From: Manis javanica
Lineage: Eukaryota; Chordata; Mammalia; Pholidota; Manidae
Length of the DNA stretch: 64,000 bases
Assembly: GCF_040802235.1 (NCBI RefSeq)
Contig: NC_133174.1
Location: 107,327,647 to 107,391,646, forward strand
Direction: 5' to 3'
Shown: positions 1 to 11,749 of the stretch, one piece after another
Layout: the number at the start of each line of letters is the position of its first letter
How positions within the stretch are numbered: position 1 is the first letter of the stretch
The notes under the pieces: generated by a model
The model's database searches: none
Told to the model about the DNA's origin: nothing
Seen by the model: the letters and a program-made list of their open reading frames with translations, nothing else
Translations under genes and position numbers: made by a program

Positions 1-1160
1 ACACAGAAAATGCAATGCTGGATGGGTTGCAGGCCCATGCTGTTTCTCTTTGCAATTACTTTAATTCTCAAAAATAACCCCTTGACTTCTCTGAACTTCT
101 CACAAGAGAAACTGAAAAGATGAGGAGGGGGGCAGGAACATGCATCTAACAACACTGTCTCACACTACGTTTATTACCTCAAGCCCATTTCCTTCACAAA
201 GTGAAGCTTTTGCAGAATTTATAAAGGACGGCCTTAAACAGGCTCTGAAAGGGTTTTAAAGTACTCCTTAAAGTTCACAGAAATTGGACTTGCCAAATGT
301 TCAAAAATAATTATGATGAATCACAATCGTGAAGAAACAGTTTTCTGTCTTTATTACAAAGTTATTTTTAAGTGTTTCTTCATGAATCATATAAAATAAC
401 TGATGGCAACATAAACTGCCATCTTCATGACTATTTCTGAGAGAGGGAAACTCTAGTTTAAAAGAGGAAACCAATATTTTAATTGAAAGAACTATTTTCT
501 GCACAGTATAAGAAATGATACAGTAATAAAACAATATACTCCCAAAGGTAAACTGTATCATTATTTAATATAACTATTTTTAAATTTTGATGCAACTTTT
601 ATCCATAGTAAAGCTCTAAATTACCTTGGTAAAATGGCAAATTCTTCTAGATTATTCAACTCTCTCAGGATCAGAGCAATATTGTATTTTAGTTTTTCAA
701 AATGGAACCAATTTTTTTTAAGAGAGAGACATACTTTTTTTTTAGACATACTTTTTTTTTAAGAGAGATGATAGAATGTATGAATTCTCTGTACAGACTG
801 GTTTCTATTCAAAGTGAAGGGAGGAACACTGAATTCTTTCACAGGCATTAATACCACATACGATTCCTTTGTTTAGAAAAAAAAGGAAGTATTTTAGTAA
901 AAGAATGTTATCTCTAGTCTCAGGTCCTTCTGTTCTCATCACCACCACCATGAATATCAAGCATCTGTTGTATTGACACTCATATTCTCAGGACATGATG
1001 TTCTGAATTGAGTGGAGGGCACTGGGTGCTTATAGAATTGTACTGCGATGCTACCACTAACTAGACTTCTCATAGCATGTTTTCCTCCCACAGTGAAAGT
1101 TGGCATTTCTGAGAACACCCATCAAGTTGTATTATATAAATTACATGTCGACATTTCCCA
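1..1160. other. unassigned AT-rich sequence
   Basis: I recognise no gene or named repeat here. Between about 712 and 770 a short T-run plus AAGAGAGA module occurs twice, a local tandem duplication of low-complexity sequence. Short ORFs on both strands have no family features. Confidence 0.5.
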
Positions 1161-1161
1161 T

Positions 1162-1245
1162 TAGATTGTGAACTTACTGAGGGTTAGGGACATGCCTTTT
1201 TTGTATCTTCAGTATGATCCAAAGCAGTGCCTCAAACATCATATG
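1162..1245 (+). mobile_element. L2-like LINE 3' end fragment
   Basis: The text follows the usual L2 tail order: a 'gtgaactt-actgaggg-agggacatg' block, a 'tatcttcagta' block, then 'agtgcctcaaacat'. It is diverged and directly precedes a MIR. Assignment is from memory of the L2 consensus. Confidence 0.5.
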
Positions 1246-1254
1246 ATGATAAAG

Positions 1255-1540
1255 ACAATGATGATAATAATGACACTTAGAGAGCACTTACTTTGTACTA
1301 GACCCTATATTCAAAGCTCTTTATGTGCTTAGCTTAGTTAAACCTCAAAATGACCCTATGTGGGAGGTACTATTTCTTTCCATTTTACAAATCAGGAAAC
1401 TGAGGTACCAACAGGTTAAGTAGCTTGTCCAAGACTATACAGCTAAGTTGGTTGCAGAGTCAGGATCTGAACCCAAGCAGTCCAGCTCCAAAGTAATGCT
1501 CTTAACCTCTAAACGGTATGCTTTGCTCCCTAGAGTAGGT
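1255..1540 (+). mobile_element. MIR SINE
   Basis: This is an ancient tRNA-derived SINE. The diagnostic order is visible: 'gagcacttactttgtactag', a 'ctctttatgtgctt' block, 'aggaaactgaggtacc', 'aagtagcttgtccaag', 'acagctaagttgg' and 'gaacccaagcagtccagctcc'. Heavy divergence fits its age. It has no coding capacity. Confidence 0.88.
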
Positions 1541-1747
1541 GTTCAGTAATTTTCAAGACAAATACTCATTTGTTTGATTTTTCTCCAAACACATATTGGA
1601 CCTTGAACATATAAATGAATGTAGTCTTTCAAAGATATTGCCCTGGGAAGCTTCTGTTGCTCAAAACCTTTGATAATTCCATTCTTTGGAATTGTTTTCA
1701 GAAGAAAAGTAGTCAATACATTGTGAACACAGCTCATTTTAAAATAA

Positions 1748-1783
1748 AGACAGTGTTATTCAGTTTGATGAATAACACTGTTT
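1748..1783. repeat. perfect 13-bp inverted repeat with 6-nt loop
   Basis: The arms at 1750-1762 and 1769-1781 are exact reverse complements (acagtgttattca / tgaataacactgt) around the loop gtttga. A G:T wobble and one further A:T pair extend the stem. The flanks do not pair. It matches no repeat I recognise, and the stem is too short for a typical pre-microRNA. Confidence 0.8.
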
Positions 1784-1789
1784 GAGAAA

Positions 1790-3826
1790 TTATTTGCCTG
1801 ACAGGCTTCTGAACAACATGTTTTCCAAAATCACATGCTCCATTAAAAAGAAGAAAGACTGGCTATCATTAAAGACAGTCCAAAAATATGATACAGAGAT
1901 ATTTTTCAGTCAACTGACACACATTTACCGAGCAACTTGGCTTGTATAGCTTGGCCCCAGGGCTACAATATCAAACAAGACAACTTCCCTACCTTCAAGA
2001 AGCACTCAGCCAGGTAAGTGAGATAGACGATCCAAAGTAACAAGTTCTTGACAGATGCAAGCACAGCATGCTCGTGGACCCCAGACAAGGACACCAAACC
2101 CAGACTTGGAGATGAGGGCCAGCTTCCTGAAGGAGGAGGTGAGATCTTATTTTCCAACAGAACAAGAACACAGACTCTCAAGGTGGCTACACTAATTGGG
2201 AGATGGTCTTCGGATGAGTACACCCTCTCAGGTTTATTTTTAGAAGATAATTATCATGTTATTTCATGTTCACGTCTGGTACTCAAGGTGTTTTTGCCTT
2301 TGAAGAAACCTGGAAACAATTGTTGATGGCAGTCTAAAAGCTGCCTGAGTTTAAGTATGTTTGAGTGTTGTTTGCTTTGATTACTGAACCATTTACAAAT
2401 CTTCAAAGTTTCCCTGAAGATTTTGTTGATGGAGTAAATAGAAAACAAACCAATATACTAAGGAGGCCATTGTTACCAGAATCTACTTGTATGTCGTGGG
2501 CACATGATGACACTTGTTTAATAAACAAAGGAAGGAGTAAATTCTTAATACTGATTCTCCTTAATTTAAACAAAATAGTGTGTTTCCTTCACTTCCTATG
2601 AACCAAGGTAGGACAGAATAACCCACATATGGAGAGGAATGGCTGCTCTGGTACATGCTTACACTTTTCTCAATATATCAGTTTGGAGGACAGAGACTTT
2701 GGACCACAAGTGGTGGGAAATAAAGAGGTCCTAGAAGAGGCTGTTCTTTTTTTGTGGTTTACTTGCCCTTAAAAAGTAAACAACCTGAGGATCACATAAA
2801 ACTGTCCTTAGAGTGGGGAGAAGGGCTTGAAAGGTGAGTAACACGGGTAGGCTCAGTGCTTAGATATAATGAAAGACAGTGGGAAGTGCTATACCCTAGT
2901 TGCATGCTGAGGCAAGAGTCTGAAGGCTCTCCTTTGTAACCCTCATCCCCTGATCCCAACTCTTAGGATTGTTATCAAGAGCAAGAAATAGAACACATAT
3001 GAGGTAGCCCAGACGAGGCTTAGGAGAGGTCTCAGGCATGTGATGCTATCTGGGAAGAAGAGGTCTTTCTGGGATTTGAGAGTGAAATTATCCTGGGTAG
3101 GAGGACACACTGGGCACGTGAGAGAAAGAAATATCTGGTAGGCAAAGGGCACCAAAGACAAATTTGATCTGCTTCACAAGTATCCAGAGCCAGATCCACT
3201 GAGCTCAAAAGGGAACGGGCAAGAAACAGTAGGAAAGAAAAGTATCTCCCTGCCTCCCATTTATTTACTTATTTAGCACATGAAATGTTTAAAGAACTGA
3301 TAGGTTGCTGAAGGAGCTACAGAAAAAAAGTAATATAGTTCCTGCCTTCAAGCAATGTGTAATCCCAACTAACTCTGAGGCTGTACAGAAGTTACGCCTT
3401 GCTGCTAAGACATACAATAGTGAGAGAAATGGCAGAACATCTTTCCACAGACCTACCACATCTCCTCCCCACCACTACCATCCTTTGGGGCCAACAGTGA
3501 GATTACTCTTCTCTGGAAAGTTCCCTTTCAATCATATAACTATGTCTTTTGAGAGAATGCACAATCATAGTTTTCAAGCACAAAGTCTGTGAATCCTCTG
3601 ATTCTAGAGTCAACTCCAAGGGGACATTTGATGAACATTTCCCCAAATACTGATGTCATTAGGCTGTCTATTTATCCCATCCACCCTTAACTATTCCAGA
3701 CTCATGAAAATCTAGATGTGGAGTTTCAAAAGAATGCAGAATATTCTTTCAAATGATTTTCCTATGTGTGTTGAATACATAGGAAAATAAAAAATTCAAT
3801 TAATATTCAAATTTTCAATAATTTAC
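1790..3826. other. unassigned sequence
   Basis: There is no recognisable gene or confidently named repeat. The 3290-3360 part vaguely resembles an L2 tail ('gttcctgccttcaag'). The 92-aa and 95-aa open frames at 2048-2326 and 3305-3592 show no domain, codon or context support and are treated as chance. Confidence 0.45.
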
Positions 3827-4292
3827 TGTGATAGTTAATTTTATGTGTCAACTCAACTGGGCCAAGGGGTGCTCAGATGAAATGTTATTTCTGAGTATGT
3901 CCCTGAGGGTGTTTCCAGATGAGATTAGCATTTGAATAGAGTTAGGCTGCCCTCCCCAGTGTGCGGGCATCACCCAATCCATTGAGGGTCTGAACAGAAC
4001 ACAAAGACAGAGGAAAGAGAAATTCACCCCTTTTGCTTTGGGTCTCCCTGCTGAGTTGGGACACTGGTCTGCGATTTACATTGGTTCTCAGGCCTTTGGA
4101 CTTGGACAGGAATTACAGCACGGATTTTCGTGGGTCTCCAGCGTGCAGACAGCAGAGCTTGGGGCTTCTCAGCCTCCATAATCATGTAAGCCAATTCTTC
4201 ATAATAAATCTCAATCCCTCTTCACGTATATATATGAGATGTATGTATATCTATCTGCTATTGGTTCTGTTTCTCTGGAGAACCCTAATATA
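3827..4292 (+). mobile_element. solo LTR, ERVL/MLT2-like
   Basis: This is a complete-looking LTR. It starts with 'tgatagttaattttatgtgt', contains the 'tcaactgggcca' and 'agatgagattagcatt' blocks, and then 'cagcctccataatcatg', a polyadenylation signal in 'cataataaatctc', an AT microsatellite and the end block 'tctggagaaccctaata'. No internal retroviral sequence adjoins it, so it is a solo LTR. Subfamily naming (MLT2-type) is from memory. Confidence 0.8.
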
Positions 4293-4750
4293 CCTTAACT
4301 ATTATATATTCAAACTTTTTTTAGGAGTTGAATTCTCTTTTTAAGCAAATTCCACAAACAATATCCACACATAAAATATAAAAGAGCAATTCTGACTAAG
4401 GTACAGTGAGGGCCAGTTTTGACTTCTCAGCTCTCTTTTACCCATTCTCTAAGGAGACCCATGAAATACCTCATTATGCAGAATGCAGTTTAAAAACCAC
4501 CAATGTAAAAATATTTTGTATAAAATCATTGATTTAGCAGATTAGCAGAAAACAAAGAACCTAAAAAAACCCTGATGCTCTGAGCAGCATTTAAGAATAT
4601 TCACATGACATAGTCAACCTTTAATTTTCCACCCCAAAAAAGAGGTAACAATAGCACATGAAATCCAAAGATCAATAGTATTGAGTCCTGGAGAGCATGG
4701 TATTATGTTCTGGGGAAGCACAACAGAGTTATATTTCTCTTTGAGCTCAG
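4293..4750. other. unassigned sequence
   Basis: An AT-rich spacer between an LTR and a MITE. I see no gene, RNA or named repeat. Confidence 0.4.
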
Positions 4751-4755
4751 ATGAA

Positions 4756-4963
4756 GCCAGGTCTTCTTAATCTCAGCACTACTGACATTTTAAGCCAGAT
4801 ACTTCTTTGCTGGGAGGCAGAGGGAGGGGTGGGGTGGGGGGTATTGGCCTCTGATTATAGGGATGCTACCAAACAAAACAATATACTAAGAGACAACCAA
4901 AAATATCTCCAGACATTGCCAAATGTCCTCTGGGAGGTAACTGCTCCTATTTGAGAACCACTG
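4756..4963 (+). mobile_element. hAT-type MITE, MER20-like
   Basis: A non-autonomous DNA transposon relic of about 208 bp. Diagnostic pieces are 'ctcagcactactgacatttt' near the start, 'tctccagacattgccaaatg' and the terminal 'ttgagaaccactg'. An internal G-rich expansion lies at 4825-4842. A run of A follows at 4966-4980. Confidence 0.8.
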
Positions 4964-4965
4964 AT

Positions 4966-4980
4966 AAAAAAAAAAAAAAA
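4966..4980. repeat. (A)15 tract
   Basis: A pure adenine run directly 3' of the MITE. It could be a mutable homopolymer. Confidence 0.9.
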
Positions 4981-5490
4981 CCTATATACCTGACTTAGTA
5001 CACCAAAGTTTCTAATAATATAACTAGCATAAACAATGCAGGTGATATTTAAATGGTGATGAGGATAACTTATACTCAGATAATTAAAAAGTTGACCATA
5101 TTATTAGGTCTGATAACAGTTTTCTTGTTACCAGGAGAGTCAATTTAGATATCTTTGAACTTGGTTCCATGCAGAGGTCACTCTGTGGACTAAATTAGGG
5201 CAACCAAAAATTGTCTTCCCCCACTAACAGCTCCTCTGTTGACCCTACCATGGTACCTAAAATTATCAACTACTTTTTCTGTTCAGGAACACATTAAGCC
5301 TCCATGATTCATTAACAATGAGCTTTGATTACTTTTTAAGATAAACATTTGCTGAAAAAGAACCCCAAGAAAAAGGGCCACAGCACAGTGTGGTACTGAC
5401 AGGGATACAGAGGAAGAAACACCCTGGGAGGCTATTGTGGACATGCATAGAGCTAAGTGCTTAGAGAATGACAATGAAGCAATGAACAAA
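4981..5490. other. unassigned sequence
   Basis: I recognise nothing in this AT-rich spacer. Confidence 0.4.
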
Positions 5491-5494
5491 GGGA

Positions 5495-5700
5495 AACGGT
5501 ATCTATTGAACACCTATTATGTGTCAAGTGTTCTTATATATCCTTACAGAAAACTCTGGGAAGTAGGTATTACTCTGAACATTTTTACCTGGTAATATTC
5601 TGAGGATTAGTGAGATTAAGTAGTTTGCTTGTACAGCTGGATAAGTGACAGCTGAACCCAGGTCATTAGGACTGTAAGTACTATCACCACGCTGCCTTGA
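5495..5700 (+). mobile_element. MIR SINE
   Basis: A diverged MIR: 'ctattgaacacctattatg', 'gtcaagtgttcttata', then a degraded 'aggaaactgagg' zone, 'gattaagtagtttgctt', 'acagctggataagtgacagc' and 'tgaacccaggtc'. Confidence 0.75.
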
Positions 5701-5769
5701 TAATGAAACTGCCTGAATAAATATATCAAGCAGGGTCTGATCAAGAGAAAGAAATTGCATGAGTTATTT

Positions 5770-6075
5770 GATCAGAGAGAATTTAATATAAATACAAGTA
5801 CTATATGATTCTACTTATATCAGGTAACAGACTTAGAGAGAGAGAACAAACTTAGAGAGATATAAAGTAGAAAGCATTACCAGAGGCTGGAGCGAGAGGG
5901 GATGGAGAGTTGTTTGACAGGCATAGAATTTTGATTTTGCAAAACGAAGAGTTCTCAAGATAGATGGTGGTGATGGTTGCATAACAATGTGAGTGTACTT
6001 AATGCCACTGAACTGTACAGTTAAAATGGTTTAAATGGCAAATTTGTTTATGCATATTTTATAATTTTTAAAAAC
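5770..6075 (+). mobile_element. L1 3' UTR fragment (L1MA/MB type)
   Basis: A 5'-truncated L1 tail. Seen in order: 'atatgattctacttatatca', 'ttaccagaggctgg', 'tgccactgaactgtacagtt', 'aaaatggtttaaatggcaaa' and an A-rich end. There is no ORF2. The L1M that follows is in the same orientation but starts in ORF1, so it is a separate element. Confidence 0.8.
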
Positions 6076-6079
6076 TAAA

Positions 6080-6628
6080 GAAGATGAAATAAAGACATTT
6101 TAGACATACAAAAGCCTAAAGAAGTCATCACCAGCAGACCTGAATTATAATAAACATTGAAGGATATCCTTTAAGCAGAAGGAAAATGACACCAGATGGA
6201 AATATAGATCTATACAAAGTAATGAAGAATATTAGAAACAGAAGCTTCATAAATAAATATGTAAGATATTTTCCTTATTTCTTATATCTCTTTTAAAGAT
6301 AACTGACTATAAACAAAAATAATAAAAATGTACTGTGGGCTTCATAACTTATGTAGAAGCCAACTGTATGAAAATGACAGTATAAAGGCCAGAAGGGAAA
6401 TGGAGGTGTACTAATGTAGGGTTTTTGTATTATCTGTGAAGTGATAGAATATCACTTGAAAACAGACTATGATAAGCTAAAGATCTATACTATACACTCT
6501 AAAAAAATCACTAAAATAACAAAACAAAGAATTATAACTACAGATGGTACAGAGAGAAAATAAAGAGCAAGGCAAAAGATTTAAAACTAATTATATCATC
6601 ACATTAGATATAAATGGTCTAAACACCT
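6080..6628 (+). mobile_element. old L1M, ORF1 end and start of ORF2 (segment 1)
   Basis: First part of an old L1M split by later LTR insertions. The text matches the ORF1 C-terminal zone ('tcaccagcagacctg', 'gcagaaggaaaatgacacc') and runs into the ORF2 N-terminal zone ('ttagatataaatggtctaaa'). It is heavily decayed with no usable reading frame. It resumes at 7114 and again near 8561. Confidence 0.75.
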
Positions 6629-7113
6629 TGTATTAGTTTCCTTTGCTACTGTAACAAATTACTACAAATTTAGTGGCTTAAAACAACACAAATTTATTGC
6701 CTTACAGCTCTGTAGGTCAGAAATCTGACATGGGTCTCATTGAGCTAAAACCAAGGTGTTAGCAGGGCTACATTTCTCCCAGAAGTTCCAGAGGAGAATG
6801 TTTCCTTATCTTTTCCAGCTTCTAGGGGCCACTTGCATTCCTTAGCTCATGGCCCCTTCCTCCATATTCAAAACAGATCACTCAAACCTCTGCTCTGTCA
6901 TTACCCCTCCTTCTACTCTGACCCTCTCACCTTCCAATTATGGACTTTTGTGATTATCGGGCCCACCCCAATAATCCAGGATAATCTTCCCACATCAAAA
7001 TCCTTAACTTATCACACCTACAACGTCTCTTCTGCCATGTAAGGTAACATATTTACAGGTTCACAGGATAAGGATGTAGACATCTTTGGGGGTCCATTAT
7101 TATCTACTATACA
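6629..7113 (-). mobile_element. MLT1-type (MaLR) solo LTR inserted in L1M
   Basis: A minus-strand MaLR LTR beginning 'tgtattagtttcctttgcta' and containing 'aaacaacacaaatttattg', 'cttttccagcttctagggg', 'tggccccttcctccat' and 'aatccaggataatctt'. It interrupts the L1M between 'ggtctaaacacc' and the resumed L1 text after 7113, so it is younger than the L1M. The 69-aa ORF inside it has no function. Confidence 0.85.
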
Positions 7114-7246
7114 TTTCAGTTGAAAGGAAAAGACTATTACACTAGATAAAAAAGAAAGACCCAAGTATATGCTGTCTACAATAAGCACTCTTTACATATA
7201 AATGCACAAATAAGTTAAAAGTACAAATATGGGAAAACATATACTG
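7114..7246 (+). mobile_element. old L1M (segment 2)
   Basis: Resumed L1M text from the ORF2 endonuclease zone ('aaaaaagaaagaccca', 'tatatgctgtctaca', 'taagttaaaagtacaaata'). The conserved Gln-Glu-Thr-His zone is degraded. A second LTR cuts it at about 7247. Confidence 0.75.
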
Positions 7247-8560
7247 TGTAGGCTGAGTGGTGGCCCCAAATATATGTGAATGTCCTAATTCCCAGAACCT
7301 GTAAATATTACCTTATATGGCAAAAGATGTGACTAACCTAAGGATTTTGAGAGGAAGAGCTTATCCAGCAGCTCTAAATGCAATCATGAAACAGGGACAG
7401 TAGGATTAGGCAGAGTAGGGTGAGGGCCTCCAGAGAAAAAGCAGAGCAAGATAATTACAGTCAGAACAATGTAACAATGTGCAAAGAAGTCCCGACTGAA
7501 ACTCTGTGTTAAGCATTATACAAAGTCAGGGTCACACTAATTCTCTAGGGTAAAGATACCAAGACTAGGAATATGGACATCTTCAGTGAGATCAGTTAAA
7601 GCTCAAAAGGCCAGGAGCAACTTGGCCTGGAATGTTTGAGTGTTCTGTAGATAAAGAGAAATGTCTCAGCATAACCCATGACTTCACTGTATCAATTATC
7701 ATGACACTGTAAAATTTACCGTAGCTTGCAAAAAGGCCCAGCTTATTTTTAACTGTACCTATATGCTGTGTTTCCTTCTCTGATCCTAATCAAGTAATCT
7801 GCAACCTGAGCAAAAGATTAATTTAATAAATAAGCCCAGCTATAAACATCCCAAAAAGTTAAGAAGATTCCTAACACACTCTAGCAAACAAGCAATAGCC
7901 CAGCCCACCTTGGGGGCAGGGCAGGCCATCTTAATTGACATGCTCCCAGAGGGAAACTGCTATCCTGAGAAAGAAAGAATCAGAGCAGCAAATTTCTTCT
8001 GTTACTCATCAAAAATGAGCATTCTGGGACCACTCAACAAGTCTGCACCCCTAACCCTTTACTCCCATTCCTGAAAATCCTCAACCATGCATAAAACCCC
8101 TAGACAATGAGCCAATCACGGACTCTCTTGTCCCCTCCTGGCGTGAGCCAGGAGTTCTGTCCTCTCACTTTATCTCTAAATAAAAGCCTCTGCCTGGTTC
8201 TCCTACCTTGAGTGCTTGTTAAGTTCATTCTTCGGCACCACAAACAAGAACCCCGGCATCAACCATACATATCCTTATAAGGGAGATACAAAGAGGGATT
8301 AGACACAGACATATGAGAAAGCATTATGAAGACAGAATAGAGAAAGAGATGCAACCACAAGCCAAAGAATGCTAACAGCCACCAGAAACTGGAAGAGGCA
8401 AGAAAAGGTTTCTCCCCTAGATCCTGAGGATGGAATGCAGTAATGTCTATACCTTGGTTTTGGACTTCTCACCTGCAGAACTGTGTGACAATAAGTATCT
8501 TTTGTTTTAAGCCACCAAGATTTTGGTCATTTTTTTTGGCAGCTGCAGGAACTAATAAAC
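7247..8560 (+). mobile_element. MLT1-type LTR split by an ERV1 LTR
   Basis: A plus-strand MaLR LTR. Its left half runs 7247-7386 ('ggtggccccaaatatatgtg', 'ttaccttatatggcaaaaga') and its right half from about 8262 to 8560 ('atatccttataagggagata', 'gaactgtgtgacaataagta', 'ttttaagccaccaag'). The solo class I LTR at 7387-8261 separates the halves. The element itself sits within the L1M, giving a three-level nest. Confidence 0.82.
7387..8261 (+). mobile_element. solo class I (ERV1-like) LTR
   Basis: About 875 bp that interrupts an MLT1 LTR. It begins TGAAACAGGG and ends in CA, as retroviral LTRs do. Near the 3' side are a CCAAT-like box ('gagccaatcacgg'), a polyadenylation hexamer (aataaa, about 8178) and a U5-like CT-rich end ('ttcggcaccac'). 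Flanks atca (7383-7386) and acca (8262-8265) could be a 4-bp target duplication with one mismatch. No gag, pol or env sequence accompanies it. It would be inert apart from possible promoter activity. The subfamily is not recognised. Confidence 0.65.
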
Positions 8561-11500
8561 CTAGTTAACTATGCTAACACCAAATAAAAGGAGAGATGGA
8601 TGGTTATATTAATAACAGACAGCTAGGAAAAAAAATAACAGCTAGATTTCACAGCAAGTAATATTACCTGGGATGACAATTATAAAGGGGTCAATTAATC
8701 AAGAGGATACTACAATCTTAAATGTTTATGCACCTAATAATAAAGTTTTAAAATACATGATGAAAAATTTATACAAAGTATATATATTCTCACATCAATG
8801 GAATTAAATTAGACTCTAGTTACAGAAAGATCTGGAAATCCTCAGATATTTGGAAACTAAGTAACACATTTATAAATAACACATGTCAAAGAAAAATCAA
8901 AAGGGAAATTAAAAAAATTTTTTGACTATACAAAATGAAAATACAACATATCAAAATGTGTGAGATGCCATTAAAGTGGTATTAGAGGAAACTATAGCAC
9001 TAAATGCATATGTAAGAAAAGAAGATTTTAGATCAGTGATATCAGCTTCTAGCTTAAGAAACTAGAAAAAGTAGATTAACTTAAACCCAAAGTAAGAGGA
9101 AGCAGAAATCAATGAAATAGAAAACAGAAAATTAACAGACAGATTCAATGATCCCAAAAGCTGGTTCTTTCATATAGTCAGCAAAGCTAATAAAACTCTG
9201 GCTGTAGGGATCAGGGAAAAGAGAAGACACAAACTACCAATGTCTAGAATGAGAAAGAAGACAACACTATAGATTCTATAAATATTAAAAGGAATTTATG
9301 TCAATAAATGGGAGGACTTAGATGAAATGGACTAAATACTTGAGAGACACAAACTACCAAAGAACATTCAAAAAGCTATACATATACATATATATAACAT
9401 GAACAGCCCTAAACCTACTATAGAAATTGAGTTTGTAGTTAGAAAACTTCTCACAAAGTAAACTCTAGGCCCAGATGTTTCAATGATATCTACCAAATAC
9501 TTAAAGTAGAAATAGTACCAATTTTACCCAAATCTTCCCAAAAATTGAAAGGAGGGAATACTTCCTAACTCATTCCATGAGGACAGCATTACCCTGATAT
9601 CGAAGTAAAACAACTAAAACTACAGACTAATATCTCTCCTCATGAACATACATGCAAAAGCCTGAAATAAAATTTTAACAAACGGAATCCAGTGATACAT
9701 AAAAAGAATAATACATCATGTGCAAGTGTGGCTTATGTCAGGAATGAAAGATTGACTTCCATTTGAAAATATATTGAAACAATTCACCATATTAGCAAAG
9801 TAAGAAAGAAAGACCCACAGGATCATCTCAATAGATGCAGAAAAGTCATTTTACAAAATCCTACATCCATTACTGATAATACTTTTGAGCAAAGTAGGAA
9901 TAGAAGGGAACTTCATCAACCTGATAAACAGCATCTATAAAAAACCTACACCTAACATCATACTTAATGGTGAAAGAGTGAGTGTTTTCCCTGTAAGATC
10001 AGGAACAAGTCAAGGATATCTGTTCTCACCTCTTATACTCAACACTGTACTAGAGGTTCTGGCTAGAGCAATTAGGCAAGAAAGTGTAATAAAAGGCACC
10101 CAAACTGTGAAGAAAGAAGTACAATTTTCTTTACTTGCCAATAACCTATTTGAAAATCAGCTGAAATCTAAAAAAGGTTTCTGGAACTAATGCATGAGTT
10201 TAGTAGAGTTGTAGGCTACATCATTAATATATGAATTTTTTATACAATCAAAACAACTGTAATAAACTATTGAAAGAAAGAACTGAAATTTTAAAATATA
10301 ATTTTCAATAGCATCAAAAATATTAAATAATTTGGGATAAATCAGACAAAAGATCAAATCAGTGCAAAATCTGTATGCTGAAAACTATGAAGCACTACTG
10401 GGAGAAATTAAAGAAAATCTAAATAGAGATTTAGACCTTATTCATGGGTCAGAAGACTCCATATTGCTAAGATAAAAACTCTTCCCAAATTGATTTACAG
10501 ATTTAACATAATCACTTTCAAATTCCCAGCAAAATTTTTTGTAGAAATTGACATGCTGATTCTGAAATTCATATGGAAATGGAAATGACCTAGAATTGCC
10601 AAAGCAACTTTGAAAAAGAACACATTTGGAAGGCTAACACTACCTGATCTGAAGACTTATTATAAAGCTATAGAACAATCAAGACAGTGTGGTTTTGATA
10701 TCAAAATAGACAAATGCATTAATGGAACAAATGAAAGCTCAGAAATATACCCTAACAAATACAGGCAACTGATTTTTTTTACAAAGGAACAAAGACAATT
10801 CATTTGAAAATGAATAACTTTTCCAACAAATGGTGCTGGAACTATTGGATATTCACCTGTAGAAAAAAAAAACAAATTTATACCTTGCACTATATACAAA
10901 ATTAATTCAAAAGGGATCACAAAATTAAATATAAAAGCTAAATGCTAACAAACTGGATCTCTAATTCATTGTTGGATGGAATGTAAAATGGTACAGCCAC
11001 TCTGGAAATCATTTTGGAAAGTAAACATGGAGTTATCATATGACCCAGCAATCACACCTCTGGGCACTTATCCCAGAGAAAACAAAACATGCCCACAGAA
11101 AAACCTGTACTCAAATGTTCACAGTAGCTTTTATCTGTATAGCCAAAAACTGAAAACACACCAAATGTCCTTCAACAGGTGAATAATTAAACACATTGTA
11201 GTACATCCATACCATGGACCACCATTCAGCAATAAAAAAGAATAAACCATCGATACGCCCAACAACCTGGATGGATCTTAAAGGCATTATGCTAAATGAA
11301 AAAAGCTAATTTCAAAATGTTACATACTGTATGTTTGTGTTTATATAACATTCTCAAAATGATAAAATTACAGAGATGAAGAACATATAAGTGGTTGCCA
11401 GGGTTTAGGTGTAGGGGAGGGAGGAAGTAACAACAATGGGGCATCATGGGGAACTTCCTTTGTAGTGATGGGACAATTCTGTCTCTTGATTGTGGTAGTA

Positions 11501-11735
11501 GTAATTATACAAATCTATCCAAGTGATAAAATGCCACACAATACAAAAAATAAGTGCATGTAAACTGGTGGAATCTCATTAAGATCTGTAGTCTAGTTAA
11601 TTATAACATATCAATTAATTTCCTGCTTTGATAATGTAGGAAGCTGGGTGGTGGGTATGTGGAAAACCTTTGTAGTATTTTTTGCAACTTCTTATGCGTG
11701 CATAATTTTCTTCAAAATAAAAATTTATAAATTGA
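8561..11735 (+). mobile_element. old L1M, most of ORF2 and 3' UTR (segment 3)
   Basis: Resumed L1M running through the ORF2 linker, reverse transcriptase, C-terminal domain and 3' UTR to an A-rich end. Decayed coding islands remain. 9885-10190 keeps a recognisable palm region (SGTSQG, then NTVLEVLARAIRQE), but the catalytic Asp-Asp position reads LLANN. 10610-10807 keeps GRLTLPDLKTYYKA, and 10976-11182 the C-terminal LWKSFWK and YDPAITPLGTYP blocks. Stops and frameshifts are frequent, so it is a fossil. Confidence 0.82.
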
Positions 11736-11749
11736 TACTCAATTCCATT

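Noticed and set aside
1751-1780. Hairpin as a microRNA precursor
   Set aside because: The stem is only 13-15 bp and the flanks do not extend the pairing.
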